A DNA stretch of 64,000 nt from Cladorhizidae sp. MBARI D1340-BT2 (taxonomy: Eukaryota > Porifera > Demospongiae > Poecilosclerida > Cladorhizidae): assembly GCA_028752905.1 (NCBI GenBank), contig JAQNBH010000011.1, positions 26,714,833 through 26,778,832 of the forward strand, given 5' to 3'. The position numbers were made by a program, and so were the translations under genes. Shown here piece by piece: positions 1 to 12,089 of the stretch (its first letter is position 1; every line of letters begins with the position of its first letter). The notes beneath the pieces are model-generated. The model had not been told where the DNA came from and ran no database searches. It worked only from the letters and a program-made list of their open reading frames with translations.

Positions 1-224
1 TATATCCATAAAAGGTAAGTGTGTATAGGGCATATCTTAGGAGAGGGACATTTTATTGTGACTCTAGTCAGAATTTTTCCAAACCTCTATACTTTACTGA
101 AACTTCTTAATAAAGCACATTATTAGAAAGCTCTTGCAGAGAGCTGTATTCTGATACCAAAATAAAATGTAGGGGAAGAAGGACAACAAAGTTATGGACG
201 TTTACATAAACTATGATAAAATGG

Positions 225-960
225 GCAACGCTGGCCTTAATAACCTTTCCCAGAAAAACAGATCCTTGATCTGACAAGAGTTCAACCGGAGTGCCTGTGT
301 GACTGATTACTCCCATTAACCCCTCTGCTACTGATTTAGCATCTACCCATTTCAAAGGAATAGTCATTGTCCAAGCCCTAACCAGGATATACCTGTGACC
401 TTGTTTGGTTTTTTCTACCAGATCCCAGGCCATCCTTTGGTAAGGTTCTGTCTGATATGGTTGGTGTAACTACCATAGGTACTCTAAGTTGTAGCTGCCT
501 CCCTGCCTTTTCACATTCTGGGCAGGCACTACAGTATGCCCTAATGTCTTTCCTAATACCAGGCCATGTGAAGTGGTGAGATAGGATGGCAAGCATCTTA
601 TTGTGTGCAAAATCCACCAACTAACCCTCTGTGCCCAATGTCCAACACCTCTTTCCTTCTACAAGATGGCACGACAATTCTGGACAACTCCTTTTGAGGA
701 TCTACCAACTTGACATGCACTAGTACTCCGTTCTCCCTACAATAATCATCTTCCTGCTTTTCAGCTTTACTCCTCATCTCCGACAGGCTACCATCTTCCA
801 CATGCTGAGCAACTAGCTTCCTAACTTCTTCCTCGCTTTTGCTAAGCACCGGAATTGGCTGGTCACTAGATTGAGCTCCCTCTAACCCATTAAGGACAAC
901 TTCCTCAACCAAGACCGAAGAGTCTTCTTCCACCTCATCTACTACCTCATCTGCACTCGC
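225..960 (-). pseudogene. Ty3/gypsy pol fragment: linker, integrase zinc domain and start of integrase core
   Basis: Read on the minus strand, the piece begins with an acidic linker, then LRKEVL-like text around 660-700, then an HHCC integrase zinc domain (HHFTWPGIRKDIRAYCSACP, roughly 500-590). The integrase core start follows in another frame (MAWDLVEKTKQGHRYILV near 375-433, then LLSDQGSVF near 250-280), which carries the first and second catalytic Asp. Integrase would join retroelement cDNA to the chromosome. A stop separates linker and zinc domain near 600-620, and a frameshift lies near 430-440. The third catalytic Glu and the C-terminus are absent; homology fades near 225. No LTR, gag or RT is visible, so this is a dead fragment. 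The upstream side joins piggyBac sequence in the same open frame at about 960. Confidence 0.8.
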
Positions 961-1727
961 ATACAGCCTGTCCCTATCGGGATCTCTGGGGTCATGGGTG
1001 GGGTCCTCATTATTTGCAAAATGTAGGAATTTCAGGAGGAGAAAGAACCTATCCCTTCTCATTTTAAATTTTGCCCGAATATAGGGATTTCTATCAGATC
1101 ATCCGTGGACCAACACATGTCCAGCCTTGGCTTGTGAATAACATCCATCAGTCCAAGTAAACCGAAGAATGTCTTCATTTCATCAACGGTAGTGTCCACC
1201 CAGTCATGAACCCTGGAGAAATCCTTCAGATTTTCACAACTTGCCTCGATGAACTGCTGAGCATATCGGTTGGTCTCCTCTACAATATGCCTAAAGATAT
1301 TGTTAGTGAGTACTGGGCGAACAATTCATCTAATAGTTGCATTGGCACCAAGCCTAACTTTGAGTTGCTCGCCACCAACGAATGGAATTTGCTTTGGCTC
1401 ATAACTGTCATTCGGGCCAATGTCCCAATTTATCCTGGGTTTCTGAGCCCTTACAGGCCTGCGCCCCTGTCCTCTAGTACGAGGCCGGCCCCTCTGACCT
1501 CTTACAGGCCCCCCTCTGCCACCGCCTAGGCCACCACGAACCTGCATGAAGTGGCCACGAATCACACCACCATGAACACGTGGATTACGTTTGGCTTGTT
1601 TGGCCTGCACTGGCTCGTCTTCTGCATCACTTTCATTACCTGTATCACAGTTCTTGCCGTCTAAGAGGCTTAATTCATCATCTAACGGAACAGCAGTCGA
1701 ACGGTTATGCCAGATCCATGACTTCAA
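961..1727 (-). pseudogene. piggyBac-family transposase, N-terminal half
   Basis: The minus-strand translation starts with an acidic stretch and an Arg/Gly-rich stretch, then gives the typical piggyBac (DDE_Tnp_1_7) N-terminal pattern: HIVEETNRYAQ near 1265-1290, FFGLLGLMDVIHKPRLDMCW near 1110-1180, and MRRDRFFLLLKFLHFANN with DPDRDRLY near 961-1062. In this family the catalytic Asp residues lie further downstream; all of that is missing because the reading continues directly into gypsy pol sequence. An in-frame TGA lies at 1326-1328 and a frameshift near 1064. The family assignment rests on remembered family motifs and is firm; the N-terminal low-complexity part (about 1400-1727) is less certain. 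No TTAA-flanked terminus was seen nearby. Confidence 0.78.
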
Positions 1728-1767
1728 GTTTGACAGGCCAGTTACCTTGGTTACCTTACATATGAGC

Positions 1768-1935
1768 TCTTAAAATCAACTTCTCAATAATCAACTTCAA
1801 ATTTCTCGATGTTTCGACTATGCACTAGTCTTTATAAGGAATAATGGAATGCTAAGGCTCACGTTAGCATGTTATATAGCTAGCTATCCACCATGTGCCA
1901 GTACACGTACTTAGCACATGCACCGGATGTAAAAT
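1768..1935 (-). repeat. Dispersed ~170-bp repeat, copy 1 (hammerhead-like core on minus strand)
   Basis: This matches 13775-13952 and 52141-52320 along most of its length: TCTCAATAATCAACTT, then TCTCGA-GTTTCGACTA, ATGC-CTAG-CTT, GATGCTAAG, a TATATAGCTAGC-like part, and CACATGCA ahead of an AT-rich tract. On the minus strand it carries GACTA-loop-TAGTC followed by GAAAC, the stem II and GAAA parts of a hammerhead-like core. The CUGAUGA part is decayed in this copy (CTTATAA). The plus-strand right side runs into AAT microsatellite. Confidence 0.65.
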
Positions 1936-2019
1936 ATCAATAATAATACATGTACCAAAAAAATGGACAATCAAAAAAAATTGTATAATAAACAAGTAAA
2001 TTAAACAATTACATATATA

Positions 2020-2341
<322 letters not shown>

Positions 2342-2447
2342 CACTGCTGCAGTGCTTGGATCCAGCTCAGTACCTGACGATCATTATTTCTTAAATTAAA
2401 TGTATGCAATATGCATGTATTCTATATCTATTTGCATAATTAATTAA

Positions 2448-2696
<249 letters not shown>

Positions 2697-2745
2697 TGTA
2701 TGATTTTTATTGTTTTAAATAAAAATATAAAAATATTAAAAAAAA

Positions 2746-2940
<195 letters not shown>

Positions 2941-2941
2941 A

Positions 2942-3091
2942 GATATTGGCCGCCGACTAGCCAGGATTATGGGTCAGGAGAGTTGTACCACCTTCCTCAT
3001 ACAAAGGCTCTCTGTTGCTGTACAACGTGGTAATGCGGCCTCAGTGTTGGGATCGGCTGATATGTTAACCGCTACTGACTTCTTCAACTAA
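2942..3091 (+). pseudogene. C-terminal tail of a probable non-LTR retroelement ORF
   Basis: A 49-codon open segment ends in TAA at 3089-3091. It reads DIGRRLARIMGQ, then FLIQRLSVAVQRGNAA, then VLGSADML. The phrase RLSVAVQRGNAAxVLG resembles, from memory, the C-terminus of reverse-transcriptase polyproteins in marine invertebrates; that recollection is not proof. A short AT-rich 3' segment with AATAAA-like text follows, then (AAT)n at 3170, as in LINE families that end in microsatellite tails. The 5' side is lost in another AAT array, so only the tail remains. Confidence 0.4.
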
Positions 3092-3169
3092 TATCATTAC
3101 TTCAACTTATATAATTTAATTGTATAACTATCAATTGATTATTAAATAGTTATTGCAATAATTTTTTTT

Positions 3170-3323
<154 letters not shown>

Positions 3324-3339
3324 AGTCATGCTTCAGTAT

Positions 3340-6300
3340 CGCAAACAGTTCCATAATATTGAAAGGGAAGCTTATTTGCCATTTTGACAAGATTGAGCGA
3401 TTTCAGACAGTTTTTAATGGAGAAAATTTCTCACCAAAAGACATTTACTGTCGTTTAAAGAGTAGAAACAGTTCATGTTGAAAAGGAAGCCATTTTGACA
3501 AGAATGAGACAGTTTTTCCTCAAAACGCTCAAAAGAGTCCCAATTGGAGACAAATAGAGCTTTCGGTTATAAAGGGGAGATTTCTCACCAAAAGACATTT
3601 TATCATTTAATGTTCAAATGGAAGCTAATTGCCCATTTATACAAGAATGAGTGATTTTAGACACTTCCCAAATGGAGTAAAATAGAGCTTCTATTGATAG
3701 ATTTGTCACAAAAATACGTTTTCTGACATTTTAAGAGTAAAAACAGTTCCATAATGTTGAAAAGGAAGCTAATTTGCCATTTTGAGCGATTTCAAACAGT
3801 TTTTCCTCAAACGCTCCCAATTGGAACAAAATAGAGCTTCTTTCTGGTTAAAATCGGAAGATTTCTCACCAAAAGACCTTTCCTGTCGTTTAAAGAGTAG
3901 AAACAGTTCTATAATGTTGAACAGGATGCTAATGTGCCCATTTTGACAATAATGAAACAGTTATTCCTCAAAACCCTCCAAATAGAGCTGCTTTCAGTTA
4001 AAAAGATGATATTTCTCACCAAAACTCGTTTCTGTCATTTAAAGAGTAGAAACAGTTCCATAATGTTGAAAAGTAAGCTAAATTGAGTGATTTCATAGTT
4101 TTTTCACAAAATGCTAAAAAAAGACACAAAATAGATCTTTCGGTTAAAAAGGGCAGAAACCAAAATATGTTTTTTGTCATTTAAGGCGTAGAAACAGTTG
4201 ATTAATGTTGAAAAGGGAACTAATTTGTCCATTTTTAAAAGTTTGAGCGATTTAAGACAGTTTTTACTCAAAATCCTCCTATTGGAGAGCTTATTTCGTT
4301 TAAAAATCTGAAATTTGACTTTTTCTGTCGTTTAAAGAGTAGACTAATGTTGAAAAGGAAGCGAGCTTGTTTCGGTTAAAAATGGAAGATTTCTCACAAA
4401 AGACGTTTTCTGACAAAATAAGAGTAGAAATAGTTCCATAATGTTGAAAAGGAAACTAATTTCCCATTTTGAGCGATTTCAGACAGTTTTTCCTCAAAAC
4501 GCTACCAATTGGGTCAAAATAGAGTTAAAATCGGAAGATTTCTCACCAAAAGACGTTTACTGTCGTTTAAAGAGTAGAAACAGTTCTATAATGTTGAAAT
4601 GGAAGATAATGTGCCCATTTGGACAAGAATGAGCGATTATAGAGTTTTTTCCTCCAAAAGCTCAAAAACATCCCAAATTGAGTAAAATAGAGCTTCTTTG
4701 GGTTAAAAAGACGTTTTCTGTCATTTCAAGAGTAGAAACATTTCATAATGTTGAAAGAGAAGCTTATTTGCCATTTTGGCAAGATTGAGCGATTTCAGAC
4801 CGTTTTTCCTCAAAACGCAATAAACATGTGAGCTTTTCTGTTAAAACAGATTTCTCACCAAGACATTTACTGTCGTTTAAAAAGTAGAAACAGTTCAATA
4901 TTGCTCAAAAGAAAGCTGTGCCCATTTTGACAAGAATGAGAGTTTTTCCTCAAAACGCTCAAAAAAAGTCCCAATTGAGACAAATAGTGCTTCTTTCGAT
5001 TAAAAAGGAGATATTTCTTTCCAAAAGACATTTTCTTTCAATTAAAAAATAGAAACAGAGTTCCCTAATGTTCAAATGGAAGCTAATTGCAAAAATTAGT
5101 GATTTCAGACTGTTTTTCTTTAAAACGCTTAAAACGTCCCAAATGCAGTAAAGTGGTACCAAAAATATGTTTTCTGACATTTTAAGAGTACAGTTCCATA
5201 ATATTGGCTAATTTGCCATTATTCAAAATACTATTAAAAAACGTCACTATTGTAAGCTTCTTTCAATTAAAAAGTGTAGATTTCTCACCAAAAGACGTTT
5301 CCTGTCATTTAAATAGTACAAATAGTTCAATAACGTTAAAAGGAAGCTAAATAGCCATTTTGAGCGACTTCAGACAGTTTTTCCTCAAAATGCTAAAAAA
5401 CGTACTAATTAGAGCAAAATACGGTTAAAAAGGGGAGATTCACCAAAAGACGTTTTCTGTAGTTTAAAGTGTAGAAACAGTTCCATAATATTTAAAAGGA
5501 AGCTAGTTTTCCCATTTTGAAAAGATTGAGACAGTTTTTTCTCAAAATGCTCAAAAACATCCCAAAATAGAGGACATTTATCATTTTAAGAGTAGGAACA
5601 GTCCTATAATGTTGAAATGGAAGCTAATTGCTCATTTTGACAAGAATGAGCGATTCAAGACAGTTTTCCCTCTAAATGCTCAAAAACGTCCCATTTTGGG
5701 AGCTTTTTTCAGTTAAAACGGCAGATTTCTCACCAAAAGACCTTTTCTGTCGTTTAAAGAGTAGAAACAGTTCCATATTGCTAAAAAGTGACATATGTGC
5801 ACATTTTTAGACAGTTTTTCCTTAAAACGATTAAAATAGAGCGTCTATCAGTTGAAAGGGAGAGATTTCTTACCAAAAGACGTTTTCTGACACTATAAGA
5901 GTAGAAACAGTTCCATAATGGCTAATTTGCGATTTCAGATATTTTTTCCTCAAAACACTCAAAAACATCCAATTGGGACGTTAAAAACCGAAGATTTCTC
6001 ACTAAAAGACGTTTTCAGACGTTTAAGAGTAGAAACAGTTCTATAATGTTGAAAAGGAAGCTAATGTGCCCATTTTGACATGAATGAGCGAAATACGTTC
6101 CTATTGGAGCAAAATAGAGCTGCTTTCCGTTATAAAGGTGATATTTCACACCAAAATATGTTTTCTGTCATTTAAAGAGTAGAAACAGTTCCATTTTTGA
6201 CAAGATTTAGGGATTTAAGACGGTTTTTCTTCAAAACGCTCTAAAACGTTCCAATAAAGCAAAATAGTCTTACATTTCTAACAAAACACATTTACTATCA

Positions 6301-8260
6301 TTTAAATAGGTAGAAACAGTCCATAATTTTTAAAAGGAAGCTAGTGTCCATTTTGACAAGAATAAGTTTTATCTCAAAATACTCACCTATTGTAGCAAAA
6401 AATAGCTTCTTTCGGTTAAAAAGTGGAGATTCTCACCAAAAGACGTTTCCTGTCATTTAAAGAGTACAGTTCAATAAAGTTGTGGAGGAAGCTAAATAGC
6501 CATTTTGAGCGACCTCAGACAGTTTTCCTAAAAAAACGTACCAATTGGAGCAAAATACGGTTAAAAAGGGGAGATTTCTCACCAAAAGACGTTTTCTGTA
6601 GTTTAAAGAGTAGGAACAGTCCCATAATGTTGAAAAGGAAGCTAGTTTGCCCATTTTGAAAAGATTGAGACATTTTTTTCTCAAAATGCTCAAAAACATC
6701 GCAATAGGAGCAAAATAGAGGACATTTATCATTTTAAGAGTAGGAACAGTCCTATAATGTTGAAATGGAAACTAATTGCTCATTTTGACAAGAATGAGCG
6801 ATTCGAGACAGTTTTCCCTCTAAATGCTCAAAAACGTCCCATTTTGGGAGCTTTTTTCGGTTAAAACGGCAGATTTCTCACCAAAAGACCTTTTCTGTCA
6901 TTTAAAGAGTAGAAACAGTTCCATAATGCTAAAAAGTGACATATGTGCATATTTTTAGACAGTTTTTCGTTAAAACTATTAAAATAGAGCGTCTATCAGT
7001 TGAAAGGGAGAGATTTCTTACCAAAAGACGTTTTCTGACACTATAAGAGTAGATACAGTTCCATAATGGCTAATTTGCGATTTCAGAAATTTTTTTCACA
7101 AAACACTCAAAAACATCCTATTAGGAGGTTAAAAACGGAAGATTTCTCACTATAAGACGTTTTCAGACGTTTAAAGAGTAGAAACAGTTCTATAATGTTG
7201 AAAAGGAAGCTAATGTGCCCATTTTGACAAGAATGAGCGAAATACGTTCCTATTGGAGCAAAATAGAGCTGTTTTCCGTTATAAAGGTGATATTTCTTAC
7301 CAAAATATGTTTTCTGACATTTAAAGAGTAGAAACATTTCCATTTTGACAAGATTTAAGGATTTAAGACTGTTTTTCTTCAAACGCTCTAAAACGTTCCA
7401 TTTGAGCAAAATAGTCTTACATTTCTAACAAAACACATTTACTATCATTTAAATAGGTAGAAACAGTCCATAAGGAAGCTAGTGTCCATTTTGACAAGAA
7501 TAAGTTTTTTCTCAAAATACTCACCTATTGTAGCAAAAAATGCTTCTTTCGGTTAAAAAGTGGAGATTTCTCACCAAAAGACGTTTCCTGTCATTTAAAG
7601 AGTACAGTTCAATAAAGTTGTGGAGGAAGCTAAATAGCCATTTTGAGTGACCTCAGACAGTTTTCCTAAAAAACGTACCAATTGGAGCAAAATATGGTTA
7701 AAAAGAGAGATTTCTCACCAAAAGACGTTTTCTGTAGTTTAAAAAGTAGGAACAGTTCCATAATGTTGAAAAGGAAGTTATTTGCCCATTTTGAAATGAT
7801 TGAGAAATTTTTTCCTCAAAATGCTCAAAAATATCCCAATAGGAGCAAAATATAGGACATTTATCATTAATGTTGAAATGGAAACTAATTGCCCATTTTG
7901 ACAAGAATGAGCGATTCGAGACGGTTTTTCCTCAAAATGCTCAAAAACGTCCCAATTGGAGCAAATCAGAGCTTTTTTCAGTCAAAACAGGAGATTACTC
8001 TCACCAAAAGACATTTACTCTCATTTAAACAGTAGAAAGAGTTCCATAATGTTGATAATGTGACAAGATTGAGCGATTTCAGACTGTTTTCCATAAAAAT
8101 GCAATAAAATATCCCAATTGTCGAGGTTAAAAACGGATTTCTCACAAAAGTCGGTTAAAAGAGTAGAAACAGTTTTATAATGCCAATTTGGACAAGAATG
8201 AGCGAATTCAGACAGTTTTATCTCAAAACACGCAAAAACGTCCCTATTGGCTACAAAAAA
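3340..8260. repeat. Degenerate ~180-bp satellite array with ~1.14-kb higher-order repeat
   Basis: Recurrent landmarks appear in fixed order: GTAGAAACAGTTCCATAATG, GGAAGCTAATTTGCCCATTT, GACAAGAATGAGCGATTTCA, CAGTTTTTCCTCAAAACGCT, GTCCCAATTGGAGCAAAATA, GGTTAAAAAGGGGAGA, TCTCACCAAAAGACG, TCATTTAAAGAGTA. A full monomer is about 180 bp, but many monomers carry internal deletions. Blocks near 5275, 6424 and 7561 are near-identical long copies spaced about 1,149 and 1,137 bp apart, giving a multi-monomer higher-order unit. The sequence is AT-rich with no plausible gene. Short ORFs in it are repeat shadows. Confidence 0.92.
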
Positions 8261-8825
8261 TTTTATAACAACAAAAATATATCCTTGCGGGAAAAGTTAC
8301 TGACAAAATGTTTTTAACCTTTAGTACCCGTTAGTACCCTTTGCAAGACATCTTGTTCTTTAGCAAGAAGGGTGAGTTAAGATTACCAGGGCATTGCATA
8401 CCAGAAGTAAGGAGGTAGGTAAGCTTTGCATTAGATGATACCCTTATTATAAAAAAATTTCCCATAACAATCATCATTTGATATCTAGCCAATGGGAGAA
8501 GTGGAGCCCATTGAAGTTAATGCGATGCGAAGCTGATGTGATAGTGATTTCATACTCGTATTTATTAGTGGCCTGATCATCTTTGTGCATTAATTGCAAG
8601 TGTTGAGATGCTGCCTTGAGACCTAGTGCTCCAGTACTTGATAAACTAACAGAATGTATAATTATATCTGAAAATTAAATGTTTTGTTGTGTGAAATTAT
8701 GAAGTTCAGAAATTAACACTATCTATATTCATGAAAGTTTATTCTAATCTGAAGAAGAACAAACACAAGAAAGGAAGTCATCCAGACCATTGGCAAGACT
8801 TTAGCTATTCCTCCTGTCTGAAATG
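8261..8825. other. Unrecognised AT-rich spacer
   Basis: The stretch follows the satellite. No ORF, repeat or transposon signature was identified. Confidence 0.5.
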
Positions 8826-9291
8826 TTGCATAGAATCCTCCAAACTTCTTAAAATGGGACTATCATGGTGCAAGTATGGCCAATTGTACTTATCATGGTG
8901 AGAGTGTTTTCAACATCTGGTAAGCAATGTGGTGGGAGGAATATCCTTCAGCACTAAGATTCTAAGATTGCCCTGGATAAAATTTCACTATATGTGCGGA
9001 GGGGAAGGGGATTTTTTGCCACGGTTTTGAATTTTCACACTATTTGTAATAACTTTTTCCCCCTCCATTACTCTTGTAAGTTATTTTGAGGACAACTGTA
9101 GTGCATTTGCTGCTCTTTCTAAATCTAAAGATTTGTGCATAGCTACTTCCTAGGTCAAGATATGGTAACTTGATTGCCTCACTTCTCTCTGCTTTGAAGT
9201 TGAGCTTACCCACTTTAATGTGGTTGGCACAAACACTGATGTGGAAAATGCATTGAAAGAAACAACAAATCATCTGTCACAAGGTGCATGT
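8826..9291. repeat. Dispersed duplication, copy A (partner at 21672-22198)
   Basis: It shares a long, ordered series of matches with 21672-22198, including GACTATCATGGTGCAAGTAT, TTTTGAATTTTCACACTATT, AACTTTTTCCCCCTCCATT, GACAACTGTAGTGCATTTGC and CTGTCACAAGGTGCATG. Copy A lacks about 40 bp present in copy B near 21710-21750 and differs by scattered substitutions. Neither copy has a convincing ORF or terminal repeats. The match ends where the 48-bp minisatellite begins in copy A. Confidence 0.85.
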
Positions 9292-9595
9292 CCTTGATGT
9301 TGAGTTAGGTCAGAGCATCATCTCTCACAAGGTGGATGGTGAACCAGGTCAGAGCATCATCTCTCACAAGGTGCAAGCTTTTGATGGTGAGCCAGGTCAG
9401 AGCATCATCTCTCACAAGTTCCATGCCCTTGATGGGGTGTCAGGTCAGAGCATAATCTCTCACAAGGTGCATTTCCTTGACGGATGGCCAGGTCAGAGCA
9501 TCATCTCTCACAAGGTGCATGTCCTTGATGGTGAAACAAATGCCAATCTCAATAGGTTGGCTGCTTTGCTAGTTAAAAGTTTGATTTGTAAGTGA
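9284..9595 (+). CDS. 48-bp minisatellite with an open frame of 16-residue repeats (hypothetical)
   Basis: A 103-codon ATG-started frame contains five to six tandem units of the form GQSIISHKVHVLDGEP. The units are 48 bp; one is shortened by 12 bp, so the frame is kept. The most constant part is GQSIISHK and the most variable is the last half. After the repeats it reads NANLNRLAALLVKSLICK and stops at 9593-9595. A consensus-like donor TTTGTAAGTG overlaps the end, so it could be an exon. No signal peptide is visible at its ATG. I do not recognise the product, and the open frame may simply reflect a unit length divisible by three. Confidence 0.3.
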   Translation: MHVLDVELGQSIISHKVDGEPGQSIISHKVQAFDGEPGQSIISHKFHALDGVSGQSIISHKVHFLDGWPGQSIISHKVHVLDGETNANLNRLAALLVKSLICK

Positions 9596-9721
9596 GATCT
9601 GCCTTGAATCCAGTTTCGAGTTAATACTCCAGTATTGTGGTGGTGCAGAATTTTTGCCCTTGTTGTAATGACAGATTTTACATGTATTATTATTCCAATA
9701 TTATTATTTCTTTGTTTTAGA

Positions 9722-9796
9722 GGTGATTGCTGTCTCTTCTGCTGTTGTGCTGGTCATCATTGCTGCCATTTCGATATTGTTTATTGTGATTTTTTA
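9722..9796 (+). CDS. Candidate terminal exon encoding a transmembrane helix
   Basis: After a T-rich acceptor-like sequence (TTTCTTTGTTTTAG), one frame reads VIAVSSAVVLVIIAAISILF then IVIF and stops at TAA. The roughly 24 hydrophobic residues have the length and composition of a single membrane-spanning segment, as in the last exon of a type I membrane protein. No upstream exon can be assigned: joining it to the minisatellite frame through the GTAAGT at 9590 would create a TAG codon. It could be chance in T-rich DNA. Confidence 0.25.
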
Positions 9797-9799
9797 AAT

Positions 9800-11005
9800 G
9801 CGTTAAGAAATATTTAGTATACCATCCCTACTGTACAGTTTCATTGAGCTTCTCCTAGGCATTCTATTATACTGACATTGTGTCATTCCATAATGTTGCA
9901 ATGAAATTGGAAGCCAGAAATGCAATGAAATGAATATGAAGCATGCAAGAGTAGGATTTGGTTTAATACTTACATCCATTGTATTGTGTCGGACCAAGAA
10001 TCTATAGAGCAGAGGATGAAATGCTCTGTGAGCTATTTAGTTTCCAAATACTCTAAAGGATTTGTAGACGTGGGTGGGACGCATTGAAACTTTGAGAAAC
10101 CTACCCTGTTTGTAAACAGGTATCTGCATAAACATACAGCAATGTTATGCAAACAAGGTATAGGTGTTCTACAGATAGCTAACAGTTTGAGGGCTGTTAT
10201 AGTAATTTTGTTACCAGGTGCTGGGTGTATCCATAGTCTTTGGTTGCAGTGGTAGCTAGAGTTTGATAACTGTAATACCGACTAATACATTGCATTATGA
10301 ATCCTGCTTGGAATGCAACACAAGAATTGGAATGCATTCAGGCCTTCGGTAATAATGCCAGAATAGTTTTTAGATGCCACAACATAGATACTACATTGCT
10401 ACATAATAGATACATTAAAATTGCAATAAAATAACACATTGGCAAGTATTTACTGGTTGTCATGGAAGTCAATTTATAGACTAAAATGTAGTCCACATCA
10501 TACCATTTGATATCTTCCATATTCTTGGGAGTATAAGTAGTACCTACTAATATGCAGAGATTTTCTTGGTTGGTTTGTATGCATATGTGCTGCATGAATG
10601 TTGGGCAGTAGAGGTACACTTATATTCAAGGAATAAAAAGGTATCCCCTTAGAGGATTTGCGACAGCCTCCTTCTACATTGTAGTTGCGGAACTCCACAA
10701 ACAAACAGCAGAGAAGAATATTTATCCAACTTTTAACTTCTTGTACGCTCAACAGTCTCAGCACACACCATATTTTGTTATTATTGTTATCATATTGCTA
10801 TCAGAAATGGCCCCTTAGTAGTGGGTCAGCTACAATCTCCTTCAAGTTCTCAGTAACAAATGTGCAAGAGAACTAAACAGCAGAAAATACTGTCTTGAAG
10901 ATCCTTGCCCACATTTTACAAAATATGACGTGCATTGGGGAAAATTTGGAGCCTTCTGCTACTAAAATTGTTTTGATTGTAATCAAGTTTTTTGAGAAAA
11001 ATAAC
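9800..11005. other. Unrecognised sequence
   Basis: Only short ORFs without recognisable motifs occur on either strand. I saw no repeats or transposon ends. Confidence 0.45.
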
Positions 11006-11007
11006 TT

Positions 11008-11090
11008 AGATAGAAGATACATACATAGCTAGATATATACCTAGATAAATAGCTAGATACATACTTAGATACAAAGCTAGATCTTGAAGA
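11008..11090. repeat. TAGATA/CTAGATA-rich imperfect repeat
   Basis: TAGATA, CATAGCTAGATA and CTTAGATA words recur every 8-16 bp. Confidence 0.6.
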
Positions 11091-11099
11091 TATATTTAA

Positions 11100-11639
11100 A
11101 GATTTTTAATTTTTTTAAGTGAAGTCTGCTAGTTTAAAAGATCTCAAAACACATTTGAAGAAACTAATAGAAGCTGAAATTACTCTTTGAGCTACTAAAG
11201 AGTTGTCAACATGAGTTTTGGCCGAGTATGAAATGTTTTTTTAATGGTTTGGTTGCCTGCCATTTTTAAAAGTGGGTAGAGCTTGATGATACTTCCTAGA
11301 AATATTTCAAGAATTTTTTCCCACTATGTACACGTTAATTGAAATGTCAACGCGAGATTATTCAATTCGAATGCGGATCTATTCACAGAGACCGGGCGTT
11401 TAACGGTGGGCAATATTTAGTTTTCCTCGTGTTCCAAGAAGTGGATGCTTGATAGACAACTTCTAGGTGCTACTCCTCTCTATGATTACATACTGGTACT
11501 TCATTACTCAAATCTCAAAAGGTTTTTCAAGTATATGAGCTGATAATAATTCAAAAAAGTAAAGCGAAGAACTCTTGTTACCAAGGTGTGTAAGTAACTT
11601 TACTTCAGCTAATATAAACCTAGTGGTTTCTTTTATGAC
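11100..11639. other. Unrecognised sequence
   Basis: AT-rich, without a gene-like ORF or recognisable repeat. Confidence 0.4.
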
Positions 11640-11910
11640 TGTTAGATCAAGCTAAATAGTGTATGAATAGTAAATAGTTTAGCTAGCGCATCTAAATAGT
11701 GTAGGAATAGTAGCTAGCGTAGCTAAATAGCTAGCTAGCCCACCCTTGTAGCTAGCGCTTCATGTAGCTAGCTAGCTATCGGACCCAAGTAGCTTACCAG
11801 CTAGCGCTCCCATATAGCTAGCTGGCTAAAGCACCCAAGTAGCTAGCAAGCTAGCGCCCCCATATAGCTAGTTAGCAGTTAAATTGCTATCTAGCTTAGC
11901 TAAATAGCCT
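11640..11910. repeat. AGCTAGC-rich minisatellite (~50-bp units)
   Basis: Palindromic AGCTAGCT words dominate. The middle is built of about three imperfect ~50-bp units, each with CCCAAGTAGCT, AGCTAGCGC and CCATATAGCTAG, near 11745-11880. Shorter AAATAGTGTAGGAATAGTA units precede them. Confidence 0.75.
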
Positions 11911-12089
11911 TTTCTTTCCTGAGAACACTGTGTGATTTTGTTATATAGTCCTTGCTCACATTCAGTTGTTCACTTATTAATATATTTTACATATAGGATT
12001 GCAGCAACATCTGTGATGAAGCAACATCTGTCATGTAATCATAACCATGAAACTAGGATGAAGGTATACTTATATAGATTCAGTCTTCT

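Noticed and set aside
4441..7904. Several 60-100-codon ORFs
   Set aside because: All lie in the ~180-bp satellite, begin at the repeated ATAATGTTGAAA word and differ by deletions; no domain.
9284..9796. Gene joining the GQSIISHK repeat exon to the transmembrane exon
   Set aside because: Using the GTAAGT donor at 9590 and the 9721 acceptor creates a TAG at the junction, and the alternative acceptor 2 bp on shifts out of the hydrophobic frame.
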